From Methylocystis sp. H62 (lineage in GTDB: Bacteria > Pseudomonadota > Alphaproteobacteria > Rhizobiales > Beijerinckiaceae), in contig NZ_JADNQZ010000058.1 in NCBI RefSeq assembly GCF_015709515.1, forward strand, positions 496,001-560,000: 64,000 nt of DNA, written 5' to 3'. Made by a program: the position numbers and the translations under genes. Below, piece by piece: positions 53,747-62,756 of the stretch. Each line of letters begins with the position of its first letter. Position 1 is the first letter of the stretch. The notes beneath the pieces are model-generated. The model made no database searches, had not been told where the DNA came from, and was given only the letters and a program-made list of their open reading frames with translations.

Positions 53747-54361
53747 TCACGCCGCCTTCTCGCGCCGGCGGGGGCCCTCGTTCCACTCCCGAGCGAGATC
53801 GAGGAAATTTTGTAAAATCTTGTGGCCGTGCTGCGAGGTGATGCTCTCGGGATGGAACTGCACGCCATGCGTCGGCAGCGTCTTATGCGACAGCGCCATG
53901 ATGAGGCCGTCCGGCGTCTCGGCGGTCACCCGTAGGCAGTCGGGAAGGGTGTCGCGGCTGACGATCAGCGAATGATAGCGCGTCGCCTGGAATGGCCCCT
54001 CGATGCCGCGGAACACGGCGTCGCCGTGGTGGAGGATGGTGGCCATCTTGCCGTGAATCGGCAGTGGCGCCCGAATGACGTCGCCGCCAAACACCTCGCC
54101 GATCGACTGATGGCCGAGGCAGACGCCGAAAATCGGCACGGTCTCGGCGGCCGCTGAGATCAGCTCCATGCAGATGCCGGCTTCATGCGGCGTGCAGGGG
54201 CCGGGCGACAGCACGATCGCGTCGGGTCCGCCGGCCAGCACTTCGGCGACCGAAACGGCGTCGTTGCGGTGAACCGTGACGTTCGCGCCCAGCTGGCCGA
54301 AATAATGAACCAGGTTGAAAGTGAAGCTGTCGTAGTTGTCGATGAGCGTGACGTTGGACAT
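53747..54361 (-). CDS. trpG: Anthranilate synthase glutamine amidotransferase component
   Basis: 204 residues from the ATG at 54361. Class I glutamine amidotransferase: LIDNYDSFTFNLVHYFGQLG, LSPGPCTPHEAGICMELI, nucleophile Cys in IFGVCLGHQSIGEVFGG, and the His-Glu pair in THGVQFHPESITSQHGHKIL. It supplies ammonia to TrpE. trpE is not adjacent: four genes separate them. Confidence 0.96.
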   Translation of the reverse strand: MSNVTLIDNYDSFTFNLVHYFGQLGANVTVHRNDAVSVAEVLAGGPDAIVLSPGPCTPHEAGICMELISAAAETVPIFGVCLGHQSIGEVFGGDVIRAPLPIHGKMATILHHGDAVFRGIEGPFQATRYHSLIVSRDTLPDCLRVTAETPDGLIMALSHKTLPTHGVQFHPESITSQHGHKILQNFLDLAREWNEGPRRREKAA

Positions 54362-54420
54362 TGGGCTTCTGTCCAGCCTCCTGGCGCGGGTTTGACAGTG
54401 CAATAGGCCGGGCGGCGGGC

Positions 54421-55533
54421 TTAAGCAACCGTCGGACGGCGATCGTCTCGCGGCGAGAAGCGCCAGTCCGGCCGAACTTCTTTGATCATCATGATCTCAG
54501 CCAGCGACTGACGGGTCAGAAGACCCAAGAACCGCCCCTCCTCGTCGGTTACGCCGACCGCCTCTCCGCTCGTGAGCATAGGCAGGGCGGCGTCGATGTT
54601 CTCGCGACCATCGATCGTCGCGGGCTCCTGGCGAACGAAAGGCGCGATCGGCGCGCCGGGTTCGGCAGCCCGCAACGCTTCGATGATGTTGGCGCGGGAC
54701 AGGAAGCCGCTGAGCCGGCGCGAGGCGTCCACGACTGGGAATTCGTCCTGAGACGTAGCCAGAAGGATATCCACCGCTTCGCGCACGCTTGCGCTGCGCT
54801 CGATCACGCCGATGCGCGTCTCCATGGCGTCGGCGGCTTTCAGGCCACGCGCCGCCTCGGACATCGAGGTCATCTGCGCTTCGCCCGCCGCGGCGATATA
54901 GACGAAGATCGCAATGAACAGCAGCAGCGGATTTCCGAACAGCCCCAGAAAACCCAGCAGGAAAGCGAAACCCTGACCGATCTGCGCGGCGATGCGAGTC
55001 GCACGGCCCTTGCCGATCCAGATCGACAGCGCCGCCCGCAGCACGCGGCCGCCGTCCATCGGAAAGGCCGGGATCAAGTTGAACGCCGCAAGAAAGATAT
55101 TCACCGCCGCCAGACGTTTTAAAAGATTGACGGACGGGTCGCTGATCTGGATCCCGTCGGACACGTCGACAGCGCCAAGAAACAGGATCAGCAAAGCCGC
55201 AATGACGAGATTGACCGCCGGACCCGCCAGCGCGATCAGCAACTCCTGCCGGGGCTTATCGGGCATCTTTTCCATGTCGGCCACGCCGCCGATCGGCAGC
55301 AGCGTGATCACCGGCGAGACGATGCCATAGCGCCGCGCCGTCAAGATGTGGCCGAACTCGTGCAACACGACGCAGACAAAGATCGCGACGATGAACAGCA
55401 CGCTGTCGCGCGCTGCGACGGCGCCGCCGCGCTGGTAGGCCGCAAAGCCGATCCAGCCCAAGAGCAGCAGGAACGTGACGTGAATGCGCACGGCGGTTCC
55501 CATGAAGGAGCCGATCGTGAGGGACCAACGCAT
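54421..55533 (-). CDS. Site-2 protease family zinc metalloprotease with CBS pair
   Basis: 370 residues. N-terminal half is a membrane protease: HEFGH zinc motif in VCVVLHEFGHILTARRYGIV and the second motif NLIPAFPMDGGRVLRAALSI. About six transmembrane segments. The C-terminal 140 residues carry two CBS domains (METRIGVIERSASVREAVDI, LLATSQDEFPVVDASRRLSG; then MLTSGEAVGVTDEEGRFLGL), which sense nucleotides. Such S2P-CBS proteins cleave membrane proteins, often SpoIVFB-like; the substrate here is unknown. Confidence 0.88.
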   Translation of the reverse strand: MRWSLTIGSFMGTAVRIHVTFLLLLGWIGFAAYQRGGAVAARDSVLFIVAIFVCVVLHEFGHILTARRYGIVSPVITLLPIGGVADMEKMPDKPRQELLIALAGPAVNLVIAALLILFLGAVDVSDGIQISDPSVNLLKRLAAVNIFLAAFNLIPAFPMDGGRVLRAALSIWIGKGRATRIAAQIGQGFAFLLGFLGLFGNPLLLFIAIFVYIAAAGEAQMTSMSEAARGLKAADAMETRIGVIERSASVREAVDILLATSQDEFPVVDASRRLSGFLSRANIIEALRAAEPGAPIAPFVRQEPATIDGRENIDAALPMLTSGEAVGVTDEEGRFLGLLTRQSLAEIMMIKEVRPDWRFSPRDDRRPTVA

Positions 55534-55590
55534 TTGAGCTCCTGCGGTCGTGGTTAACAGCGGTAAGATAGGACTGAGCGGCGGTTTGCG

Positions 55591-55717
55591 CTAGAGCGCT
55601 TCCCGCTCACATGGATTGCTCTCATGGATCATGTGATCGATAGGGAAGCGCTCAAAATCAAAATGTTGGAGCAGGTTCTCATCGAAAGTCCGTCAACTTT
55701 TTCGGAACCGGCTCTAA
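55591..55717. repeat. Dispersed Rhizobiales intergenic repeat
   Basis: Arms agagcgcttccc (55593-55604) and gggaagcgctc (55643-55653) are inverted, followed by tggagcaggttctcatcgaa (about 55668-55687) and a tail caactttttcggaaccggct (to about 55713). This arrangement matches a dispersed family common in methanotrophs and Bradyrhizobium-like genomes. It lies in the gap between the LdtR-like gene and the S2P gene. Confidence 0.65.
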
Positions 55718-55816
55718 GCGCAGGGACGCACGAAAAACGCCGGCGAAGCGGCCCTGGGGCGATTGCCGGCGAGAGACGAGACAACAGGCGAGAGACGAGA
55801 AGAAAGCGAAATCGCC

Positions 55817-56323
55817 TCAGAGGCGATAGCGGACCTGATCGGTCCAGAAGCGCTCCAGTCGCGAAAGCGACGTATTGAGGGTGCGAAATTCGTCGCAGGT
55901 GACGCCGCCGATCTGCTCGACCGTCTGCGCGTGCTTCTCATAAAGCTGCGCAACGATATCGTGAATTTGCTTGCCCTTCGGGGTCAGGCTGATGCGCACC
56001 GAACGGCGGTCAAGGCGCGAGCGCGCATGATGCATATAGCCCATGTCGACGAGCTTCTTGACGTTGTATGAAACATTGGAGCCGAGGTAGTAGCCGCGCG
56101 TGCGCAATTCGCTTGCGGTCAACTCCTTGTCGCCGATGTTGTAAAGCAGCAGCGCCTGCACGGAATTGACGTCGCCAAGATCGCGGCGGTCGAATTCGTC
56201 CTTGATGACGTCGAGCAGACGGCGGTGAAGGCGTTCGACGAGCGTGAGCGCTTCGAGATAAATCGGTCGGATCTCGCTGGCGCGATCCTCGCGGGCAGGG
56301 GCTGTCTTGGTCATGGCGCTCAT
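55817..56323 (-). CDS. MarR-family winged-helix regulator, LdtR-like
   Basis: 168 residues from the ATG at 56323 (ggag at 6 bases); upstream in-frame ATGs exist. Sequence: IRPIYLEALTLVERLHRRLL, VIKDEFDRRDLGDVNSVQAL, LLYNIGDKELTASELRTRGY, YLGSNVSYNVKKLVDMGYMH and HARSRLDRRSVRISLTPKGK. This is the LdtR-type MarR family of Rhizobiales, described in Liberibacter as controlling an L,D-transpeptidase. Paired with DUF6163 as elsewhere in the order. Its target here was not identified. Confidence 0.85.
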   Translation of the reverse strand: MSAMTKTAPAREDRASEIRPIYLEALTLVERLHRRLLDVIKDEFDRRDLGDVNSVQALLLYNIGDKELTASELRTRGYYLGSNVSYNVKKLVDMGYMHHARSRLDRRSVRISLTPKGKQIHDIVAQLYEKHAQTVEQIGGVTCDEFRTLNTSLSRLERFWTDQVRYRL

Positions 56324-56523
56324 CGTCTTCTCCATCAGGGCGGATGCATCGCGCATCTCTTGATCGGCGTTCGATGAGATCAAATTAGATCGGCGCAGGT
56401 GAAAGGCAGTTTAAACAACAGCCTGAATCGCGCGTTTACCCCGAAAGGGGCTGTTTGCGGTGAATGAGAGATGAACTTAAACGTTCGATTTACGCTAACG
56501 ATTCCTCTAACAACCCTTGCGCG

Positions 56524-57030
56524 TTAGGAAGCTTTTGGCGGTTTCCTGTCGAATTTGCGGCGACGGCGGCGTTCGCGCATCTGCTGCGCCTCGATATCGC
56601 GTCCGGCCTCGAAGGTCAGCCCGAAATACATGGCGATCAGCACGGCGTTGACGCCGATCAGCCAATAGCCGCCGGTGAAGAATCCCGGCATGCTGAGCGT
56701 CAGAAAAATCTGCGCGCTGGCGACGAGCAGCCACAATACGCCGCCCCAGGGCGTCGCCAGCCACAGGCCGACGCCGGCGATGAGATCGAGCACGGCGAAG
56801 AAAATAACGGCGGAGGCTGCGCTCTGCGGCATGGTTTCGAAGATCGAGCGTTCCGCAGCGAGAATGATCCGCCACTGCATCAAGCCTTGCACGAGCCAAA
56901 ACAGTGCGACGATGCGCATGAAGCGCGAGAGCAGCACGCCCCACTTTGCGGCGTCGCCGCCATTCGGTTCGCCGACGCGGATTGCGCGGTAGGGATCGTC
57001 GCCGTCGTCGTAGATCGTTGGGCCATCCAT
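56524..57030 (-). CDS. DUF6163-type four-helix membrane protein
   Basis: 168 residues from the ATG at 57030. Soluble start (DDGDDPYRAIRVGEPNGGDA), then four hydrophobic segments (MRIVALFWLVQGLMQWRIIL, SAASAVIFFAVLDLIAGVGL, GGVLWLLVASAQIFLTLSMP, GGYWLIGVNAVLIAMYFGLT) and an Arg-rich tail (RERRRRRKFDRKPPK). Found beside LdtR-like regulators in Rhizobiales. Function unknown. Confidence 0.8.
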   Translation of the reverse strand: MDGPTIYDDGDDPYRAIRVGEPNGGDAAKWGVLLSRFMRIVALFWLVQGLMQWRIILAAERSIFETMPQSAASAVIFFAVLDLIAGVGLWLATPWGGVLWLLVASAQIFLTLSMPGFFTGGYWLIGVNAVLIAMYFGLTFEAGRDIEAQQMRERRRRRKFDRKPPKAS

Positions 57031-57079
57031 CAGATGCGCCGCCGCCTGTTTCGCTGTCCGTGCGCTTTGGCGGGAATGG

Positions 57080-58609
57080 CTACTGCCCCCGCCGCGCGCG
57101 CGTTGCGAAGCGAACCGCTTCCTCGGCGGCGCGGAAAAGCGCTTTCGCCTTGTTGACGCATTCGCGGTGTTCATATTCCGGTTCGCTGTCGTAGACGACG
57201 CCCGCGCCTGCCTGCACATGCATCTTGCCGTCCTTCACGATCGCCGTGCGCAGCACGATGCAGGTGTCCATTTGGCCGCCGGCGCCGAAATAGCCGATGC
57301 AGCCGCCATAGATGCCGCGCTTGTCGGTCTCAAGCTCGTCAATGATCTCCATGGCGCGCACTTTCGGCGCGCCGGAGACGGTGCCGGCGGGAAAACCCGC
57401 AGCGAGCGCGTCGATGCAATCGTGGCGCGCATCGAGTTCGCCTTCAACATTGGAGACGATGTGCATCACGTGACTGTAGCGCTCGATGGTGAAACTGTCA
57501 GTGACGCGCACCGTGCCCGTCTTTGCGACGCGGCCGACGTCGTTGCGGCCGAGGTCGAGCAGCATGAGATGTTCGGCGCGCTCCTTTTCATCGGCGAGGA
57601 GATCCGCCGCCAGACGCTCGTCCTCCGCCTTCTCCTCGCTGCGCCAGCGCGTGCCGGCGATCGGGCGAATCGTCACCTTGGCGTCGGCTACGCGCACGAG
57701 GATTTCGGGACTCGAGCAGACGATCTGGAATTCGCCGAAATCGAGAAAGCATAAAAAGGGCGCCGGGTTCACGCGACGCAATGCGCGATAGAGCGCGAAG
57801 GCGGGCAAAGCGAAAGGCGCGGTGAACCGCTGCGACAGCACGACCTGGAAGATGTCGCCGGCGCGAATATATTCCTTCGCGCGCTCGACCATCTCGAGAA
57901 AACGCGATGGCGGCGTATTCGAAACCGGCTCCTGAGCGAGAAGCTGCGCGTCGGTCCCGCCGTCGCGATGGTCCAGCGGCGCCTCCAGCGTCGCGACGAC
58001 CTTGTCGAGGCGCGCCAGCGCCGCTTCGTAGGCCGCCTTCGCCGCAACGCCGGCTTTTGGCCGAGCGGGCGTGACAATGGAGATTTCGTCGCGCACCGTG
58101 TCAAAGACGATCATGACCGTCGGACGCATGAAAAGCGCATCAGGCGCGCCGATCCTGTCTTCCTTGGCCGGTCCCAGGCGCTCCATCTGGCGCACCATGT
58201 CATAGCCGAGGTAGCCGAAGACTCCCGCCGCCATCGGCGGCAGCCGCACGGCCTGCGGCACGGCGGATTCGGCGATGAGCTGACGCAAGGCGACAAGCGG
58301 CGCCCCCTCGCAGGGTGTGAAGACGCTCGCGTCGTCGAGCGCAGCGCGATTAATTTCGGCGCGGTCGCCGAGGACGCGAAAAATCACGTCTGGGTCGAGG
58401 CCGATCATCGAATAGCGGCCGCGGGCGGCGCCGCCTTCGACGGATTCGAGCAGAAAAGCCGCGCCGCGCCGACTGTGCGTGAGCTTGAGATAGGCGGAGA
58501 CCGGCGTTTCGAGATCGGCGACCAACCGGGTCACGACCAGCTGCGGCCGATCAGCGTCGTATTCGGCGCCGAAGGCGTCGACGTCGGGCTCGAACAGCGC
58601 GCCGCTCAC
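57080..58609 (-). CDS. trpE: Anthranilate synthase component I
   Basis: 509 residues from a GTG at 58609 overlapping the ppiD stop by 4 bases (gtga). Feedback-site region LESVEGGAARGRYSMIGLDP is present (the S/N-LLES element for tryptophan inhibition appears as FLLES). Catalytic part: QVVLSQRFTAPF, NPAPFLCFLDFGEFQIVCSS, IRPIAGTRWRSEEKAEDERL, LMLLDLGRNDVGRVAKTGTV, FPAGTVSGAPKVRAMEIIDE, YGGCIGYFGAGGQMDTCIVL. It makes anthranilate from chorismate with ammonia from TrpG. Confidence 0.96.
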   Translation of the reverse strand: MSGALFEPDVDAFGAEYDADRPQLVVTRLVADLETPVSAYLKLTHSRRGAAFLLESVEGGAARGRYSMIGLDPDVIFRVLGDRAEINRAALDDASVFTPCEGAPLVALRQLIAESAVPQAVRLPPMAAGVFGYLGYDMVRQMERLGPAKEDRIGAPDALFMRPTVMIVFDTVRDEISIVTPARPKAGVAAKAAYEAALARLDKVVATLEAPLDHRDGGTDAQLLAQEPVSNTPPSRFLEMVERAKEYIRAGDIFQVVLSQRFTAPFALPAFALYRALRRVNPAPFLCFLDFGEFQIVCSSPEILVRVADAKVTIRPIAGTRWRSEEKAEDERLAADLLADEKERAEHLMLLDLGRNDVGRVAKTGTVRVTDSFTIERYSHVMHIVSNVEGELDARHDCIDALAAGFPAGTVSGAPKVRAMEIIDELETDKRGIYGGCIGYFGAGGQMDTCIVLRTAIVKDGKMHVQAGAGVVYDSEPEYEHRECVNKAKALFRAAEEAVRFATRARRGQ

Positions 58610-60513
58610 TTGTCGCGTTCCGCTCCGGTCGCGGCTTCCAGGGCCTTCTGGTTGATGTCGACGCCGAGCGCCTTCTCGAGGCCGCCGACATATTGCTCCA
58701 GCAGGTCGTTGTGAAACGCAGGCTTCAGCTGCTGGGCGATCGTCTTTGCTTCGATCGAACTCGGGTCGAACACGGGAGTCGTCGAGTCACGCACGAAAAA
58801 CACCAGCCGCCCATTGTCGACGACGGCGGAGCCGGCGTTGCGCGGCGCGACATCGAAGAATCGAACGATGACGTTGGTGTTGAAGTCGGGCCGCGCCTCG
58901 CGCTTCACGTCATTGGCGCGTTGGGTCTGAACGCCCACTTCCTTGGCGACGTCTTCGATTGACCGGCCCGCGTTCAGCTTGGCGACGATTTCATCGGCCT
59001 TGGCGGCGAGCGCCTTTTGCGCCGCGTCGCTGCGCATGGCGTCGACGACGGCCGCCTTCACCTCTTCGAATGTCTTCTGCCGGGCGGGCTCGATGCCGTT
59101 GACCTCGTACCAGACATAGCCGCCGTCCCGCGTCGCGACGGTATCGTTATCGACGCCGATGTCCGATGCGAAGGCGGCCTTCACGAGGTCTGGACCGGAA
59201 GGAAGCCCGGCGATCGGCTTGCCGCTGCGGTCATTGCCTGCATCGTCGACGCCGTCATAGACCTGCGTCTCCAGCCCCACGGCCTTTGCAGATTCAGCGA
59301 GAGTTTTGCCGGAGGCGCGCTGATCCTCGATGGCCTCATGGAGCCGGCGCACTTCAGGCATGGCGCCCTGCGCGGCGATTTCCGCGCGCAGTTCCGGCTC
59401 GGCCTGCTCGAAAGTCTTGTTGTAGACCGCCGGGGCGATGCTCCTGACCTGGGAGATGACGGCGCCGAAGGCGGTATGAACCGGCTCGGTCAGCCCCGGC
59501 TGGGGAAGCGCAAAAACCGCCGCTCCAACCTTGGGATCGCCAAAGTCGCGCTGCTCGACGAGGCCGAGGTTGACGTCCTTGGGATTAAGTTTGAGCTCGG
59601 CCGCCATCGCCTCGATGTCGGCGCCGGCTTTGAGTTTGGCGAGCGCGGCTTCGGCTTCCGTGTCCGTCTTGAACACGATCTGCCGCACGTCACGCTTTTC
59701 CGGCATGCCGTAGCGCTTCGATTTGACCTCGTCATAAAGTTTGCGCACCTGCTCGGCAGGCACGCTCTCCGGCTTCCCGAGCGTGGACGGGCTGACGACC
59801 AGCGCCGTCAGCTTGCGGTATTCCTTGGCGCGGAAGGTCTGCTCGCGTTCGTCGAAGTATTTTTTCAGCTCTTCGTCGGATGGCGTCGCTGCGGCGCCGG
59901 CCAGCGACGGCGGCAGAATGACGTAGTCGATCGTTCGCGATTCATTGCGGAAACGATAGATCGCCTCGACCATCAACTTGGGCGGCTCGACTCCGGCGAC
60001 GGCGATGTCGGTAATCATCTTGCGCAGGTAAGCGTTCTTCTGATCCGCGACGAAGCCCCGCTCGGTGAAGCCGGAGTCATTGGCGATCTGCTTGAAGCGC
60101 ATGGCGTCGAATGTGCCGTCGGGCCCCTGAAACACCTTTTCCGACGCGAGCAGACGCTGGGTGGTCTCATCGCTTGCGGCCAGCCCGAGCTGCCGCGCCT
60201 TTTGGTCAAGCGCAACTTCCGTGACGAGGCGCTCGAGGATCTGAAGGTCCAGCCCCGCCTGATGCGCTTCTTCATTGGTGATCGCGCGCCGCATCCGCTG
60301 CTGAATGCGGCGAAGTTCGTTTTGATACGCGCTGCGATAGGTCTCGACCGTGACTTCGCCACTGCCGACGCGGGCGAGCCGCTGGGCCGTCATGCCGCGA
60401 AACACGTCCCCGACGCCCCAGACCGAGAAACTGATGACGATGACGCCCATGACCAGCGCCATGATGGTGCGGCCGATCCAGTTCTGCGAGGCGACGCGCA
60501 GGCCTTCTAGCAT
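58606..60513 (-). CDS. ppiD: PpiD/SurA-type periplasmic peptidyl-prolyl isomerase
   Basis: 635 residues from the ATG at 60513 (ribosome site aaggaag). One N-terminal membrane anchor (WIGRTIMALVMGVIVISFSV) and then a SurA N-like chaperone region (NELRRIQQRMRRAITNEEAH, LQILERLVTEVALDQKARQL). A parvulin-like domain is centred near residue 270-370 (EKRDVRQIVFKTDTEAEAAL, FGDPKVGAAVFALPQPGLTE, FGAVISQVRSI), somewhat diverged. It acts in outer-membrane protein folding at the inner-membrane surface. Linked to trpE as in other Rhizobiales. Confidence 0.9.
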   Translation of the reverse strand: MLEGLRVASQNWIGRTIMALVMGVIVISFSVWGVGDVFRGMTAQRLARVGSGEVTVETYRSAYQNELRRIQQRMRRAITNEEAHQAGLDLQILERLVTEVALDQKARQLGLAASDETTQRLLASEKVFQGPDGTFDAMRFKQIANDSGFTERGFVADQKNAYLRKMITDIAVAGVEPPKLMVEAIYRFRNESRTIDYVILPPSLAGAAATPSDEELKKYFDEREQTFRAKEYRKLTALVVSPSTLGKPESVPAEQVRKLYDEVKSKRYGMPEKRDVRQIVFKTDTEAEAALAKLKAGADIEAMAAELKLNPKDVNLGLVEQRDFGDPKVGAAVFALPQPGLTEPVHTAFGAVISQVRSIAPAVYNKTFEQAEPELRAEIAAQGAMPEVRRLHEAIEDQRASGKTLAESAKAVGLETQVYDGVDDAGNDRSGKPIAGLPSGPDLVKAAFASDIGVDNDTVATRDGGYVWYEVNGIEPARQKTFEEVKAAVVDAMRSDAAQKALAAKADEIVAKLNAGRSIEDVAKEVGVQTQRANDVKREARPDFNTNVIVRFFDVAPRNAGSAVVDNGRLVFFVRDSTTPVFDPSSIEAKTIAQQLKPAFHNDLLEQYVGGLEKALGVDINQKALEAATGAERDK

Positions 60514-60725
60514 GGGTATTGCTTCCTTGGGTGCGTTGGATCCGGCTTCCCGGTTTTGGCGGCGGACTATAGGGAGGGGGCGGGCGCGTGGCAATGCGCT
60601 CGGCACAGAACCGCCGACGCGTCGAAATGCGCTATTGCCCCGTGTTTCGAATGCCTGCAGTCTCCCGACAAGAACCCCGCTGAACAGTTCCAATTCGGAG
60701 CGCGCGCCGGACATGAGAGCCGATA

Positions 60726-61733
60726 ATGGATGAAACCGTTAACGCCGTCGGTGAGACGGGCGTAGAGGCTCTCGTGACCAAAGTCGCGGCTGAGCCCGCG
60801 GACGTCCAAGCGGCCGAGCCCGCGGCGCATCCCCATGCGCCACATCAGGACGTGCGTCGCCTGCGGGCTGATGCCGAGGCGGTCCGGAAGGCGTTCGAGT
60901 CAGGAGAATTTCCCTACAAGACCCGCCTGAGCGAGAAGGTCTATCTGCGGCACATGGAGCTCCTCCAGGTGGAGCTCCTCAAGGCGCAAAACTGGGTGAA
61001 GGAGACCGGTCAACGCATCGTCTTGCTGTTCGAGGGGCGCGACGCCGCCGGCAAGGGCGGCACCATCAAGCGCTTTATGGAACATCTCAATCCGCGCGGC
61101 GCGCGGGTCGTCGCGCTGGAGAAGCCATCCGAGCGCGAGCGCAGCCAGTGGTATTTCCAGCGCTACATCCAGCACCTGCCGGCGGCGGGCGAGATCGTTT
61201 TCTTCGACCGCTCCTGGTACAATCGCGCCGGCGTCGAGCGGGTGATGAATTTCTGCACCCCGAACGAATATCTCGACTTCATGCGCCAATGTCCCGATCT
61301 TGAGCGCATGTTCGTCAATTCCGGCGTTCGCCTCTACAAATACTGGTTCTCGGTGACGCGCGAGGAGCAGCAGCGCCGCTTCCGCTCGCGCATGAATGAT
61401 CCCTTGAAGCAGTGGAAACTCTCGCCGATCGACCGCGCGTCAATGGACAAATGGGACGATTACACCGAGGCGAAGGAGGCGATGTTCTTCTTCTCCGACA
61501 CGGCCGACGCGCCCTGGATCGTCATCAAATCGGACGACAAAAAGCGCGCGCGCCTTAATTGCATGCAGCACTTTTTATCGAGCCTCGATTATCCGAATAG
61601 AGATCATAGCGTCGTCCACGGACCCGATCCGCTCATCGTCGGCGCCAGCGCACACGTCATCGGCCGCGACGAGCACATTCTGGGCAAGTCGCTTGCGATG
61701 GACACCGAGAAGAAGCGCAAGCGCACCCGCTAG
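60726..61733 (+). CDS. ppk2: Polyphosphate kinase 2 (PPK2)
   Basis: 335 residues. The Walker A motif is RIVLLFEGRDAAGKGGTIKR, followed by GARVVALEKPSERERSQWYF, Walker B IVFFDRSWYNRAGVERVMNF and the lid YKYWFSVTREEQQRRFRSRM. A one-domain PPK2 of the usual size that transfers phosphate between polyphosphate and nucleotides, typically GDP or ADP. The first 40 residues are an unconserved Ala/Glu-rich extension. Divergent from ppiD. Confidence 0.94.
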   Translation: MDETVNAVGETGVEALVTKVAAEPADVQAAEPAAHPHAPHQDVRRLRADAEAVRKAFESGEFPYKTRLSEKVYLRHMELLQVELLKAQNWVKETGQRIVLLFEGRDAAGKGGTIKRFMEHLNPRGARVVALEKPSERERSQWYFQRYIQHLPAAGEIVFFDRSWYNRAGVERVMNFCTPNEYLDFMRQCPDLERMFVNSGVRLYKYWFSVTREEQQRRFRSRMNDPLKQWKLSPIDRASMDKWDDYTEAKEAMFFFSDTADAPWIVIKSDDKKRARLNCMQHFLSSLDYPNRDHSVVHGPDPLIVGASAHVIGRDEHILGKSLAMDTEKKRKRTR

Positions 61734-62315
61734 GGCTTTACGTTATGGGCGTGGACATCGCGCCCGGAATGCCGCGCGAAGGAATGCTGCGCGAGAATTT
61801 AGCGGCCAGCGGTTTCGTTGAGTCAACGCCGACAATACAGCGCGAGCCGCGCACGAAGACCGGAACGGCTGGGCCTTCTATGCCGTAATGCTTCCGACTT
61901 TTTTGATAGCGCATCGCTCGATGGCCAGGAAAGATCGTTCGGCGCGTCATTGATCTTGCGCCTCTGTTTCAGAAACTCGGAAAAATAAATAACGACATTG
62001 CTGATGGATTTCGCTGCGTCTGTTAGGCGCCGAATGTCCCCCGCGCCCTGGATCTCAACGTATCGTTGGGCTGAAGGCGGTAGGGCGTATGGCCGTCCCG
62101 ACAAGCGTCATCTTCAAAAATAATTCACCATAAAGTTAAGGCCCTGCTTGCACTGCAGATATCGGTTGTTTAGAAAAGGAACGCTGAAGCTGGAAGAGGC
62201 GCGAGTTGTAGCCCTTCCCCTTCCCGAGGGGCCCGAGACACGCGCTCGGTCGACTGAGCCCTGACAGCTGTGGGTGGCGCGGCCGCCCCTTACGAGCGCC
62301 CCAAAAGGAAATCCT
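61734..62315. other. Region without a convincing gene
   Basis: About 580 bases between ppk2 and the secreted protein. Short frames occur on both strands (for example 61738-61950 and 61823-62104 on the minus strand) but have no recognisable family, ribosome site or consistent codon use. The local base composition is less GC-rich around 61960-62150 (many aata/ttat runs), which may mark a regulatory or acquired segment. Confidence 0.4.
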
Positions 62316-62753
62316 ATGCTGCGATCTCTTGGTCTTGCAGGAACGATGACGCTTGTACTTTTGACTGCGCCCGCGAATGCTTTCGATGTCATGGCCCCCG
62401 ATTATGGCGGACGCGTAGAGCAATATGAAGCCAGGCTTGCGAGGGCGCGGGCTCGTGGCGAGCCAATCCGGATTGGCCCGACTGAATGCGATTCCTCCTG
62501 CACGCTTTATCTGGCGAACCCCCAGTCCTGCGTTTCCGAGGGCGCGGTTTTCGGCTTCCATGCGCCTTGGTTTGGCGGGCCCGAGGGGGGCGTCGTCGAT
62601 CCGCGCATGACCGCGGTCTTCGCCGCCCACTATAAGCCCCGGCTGCGCCAGGCCTTCATGGCTCACGTGCGGCGCCACGGCAATCAAGCTCCGGCGCCCA
62701 TGCTGCGCATCACCGGCCGCCAGCTCGCGGCATATGGCTATCGCCTCTGCTAA
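62316..62753 (+). CDS. Exported protein with ClpP-like remnant fold
   Basis: 145 residues from the ATG at 62316 (aaaaggaa upstream). Signal peptide MLRSLGLAGTMTLVLLTAPA. The mature part reads MAPDYGGRVEQYEARLARAR, GEPIRIGPTECDSSCTLYLA, FGFHAPWFGGPEGGVVDPRM. This pattern (GGxVxxY...IxGxCxSxCTLxL...GFHxA) occurs in many small exported Rhizobiales proteins that resemble Clp-type serine hydrolases; the Ser-Ser-Cys in CDSSCT occupies the nucleophile position. Activity is unproven. The C-terminal residues GRQLAAYGYRLC are followed by the converging arsenite exporter. Confidence 0.7.
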   Translation: MLRSLGLAGTMTLVLLTAPANAFDVMAPDYGGRVEQYEARLARARARGEPIRIGPTECDSSCTLYLANPQSCVSEGAVFGFHAPWFGGPEGGVVDPRMTAVFAAHYKPRLRQAFMAHVRRHGNQAPAPMLRITGRQLAAYGYRLC

Positions 62754-62756
62754 TCG

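Noticed and set aside
61823-62104. 93-residue minus-strand frame
   Set aside because: No ribosome site or family; the neighbouring 70-residue frame is no better.
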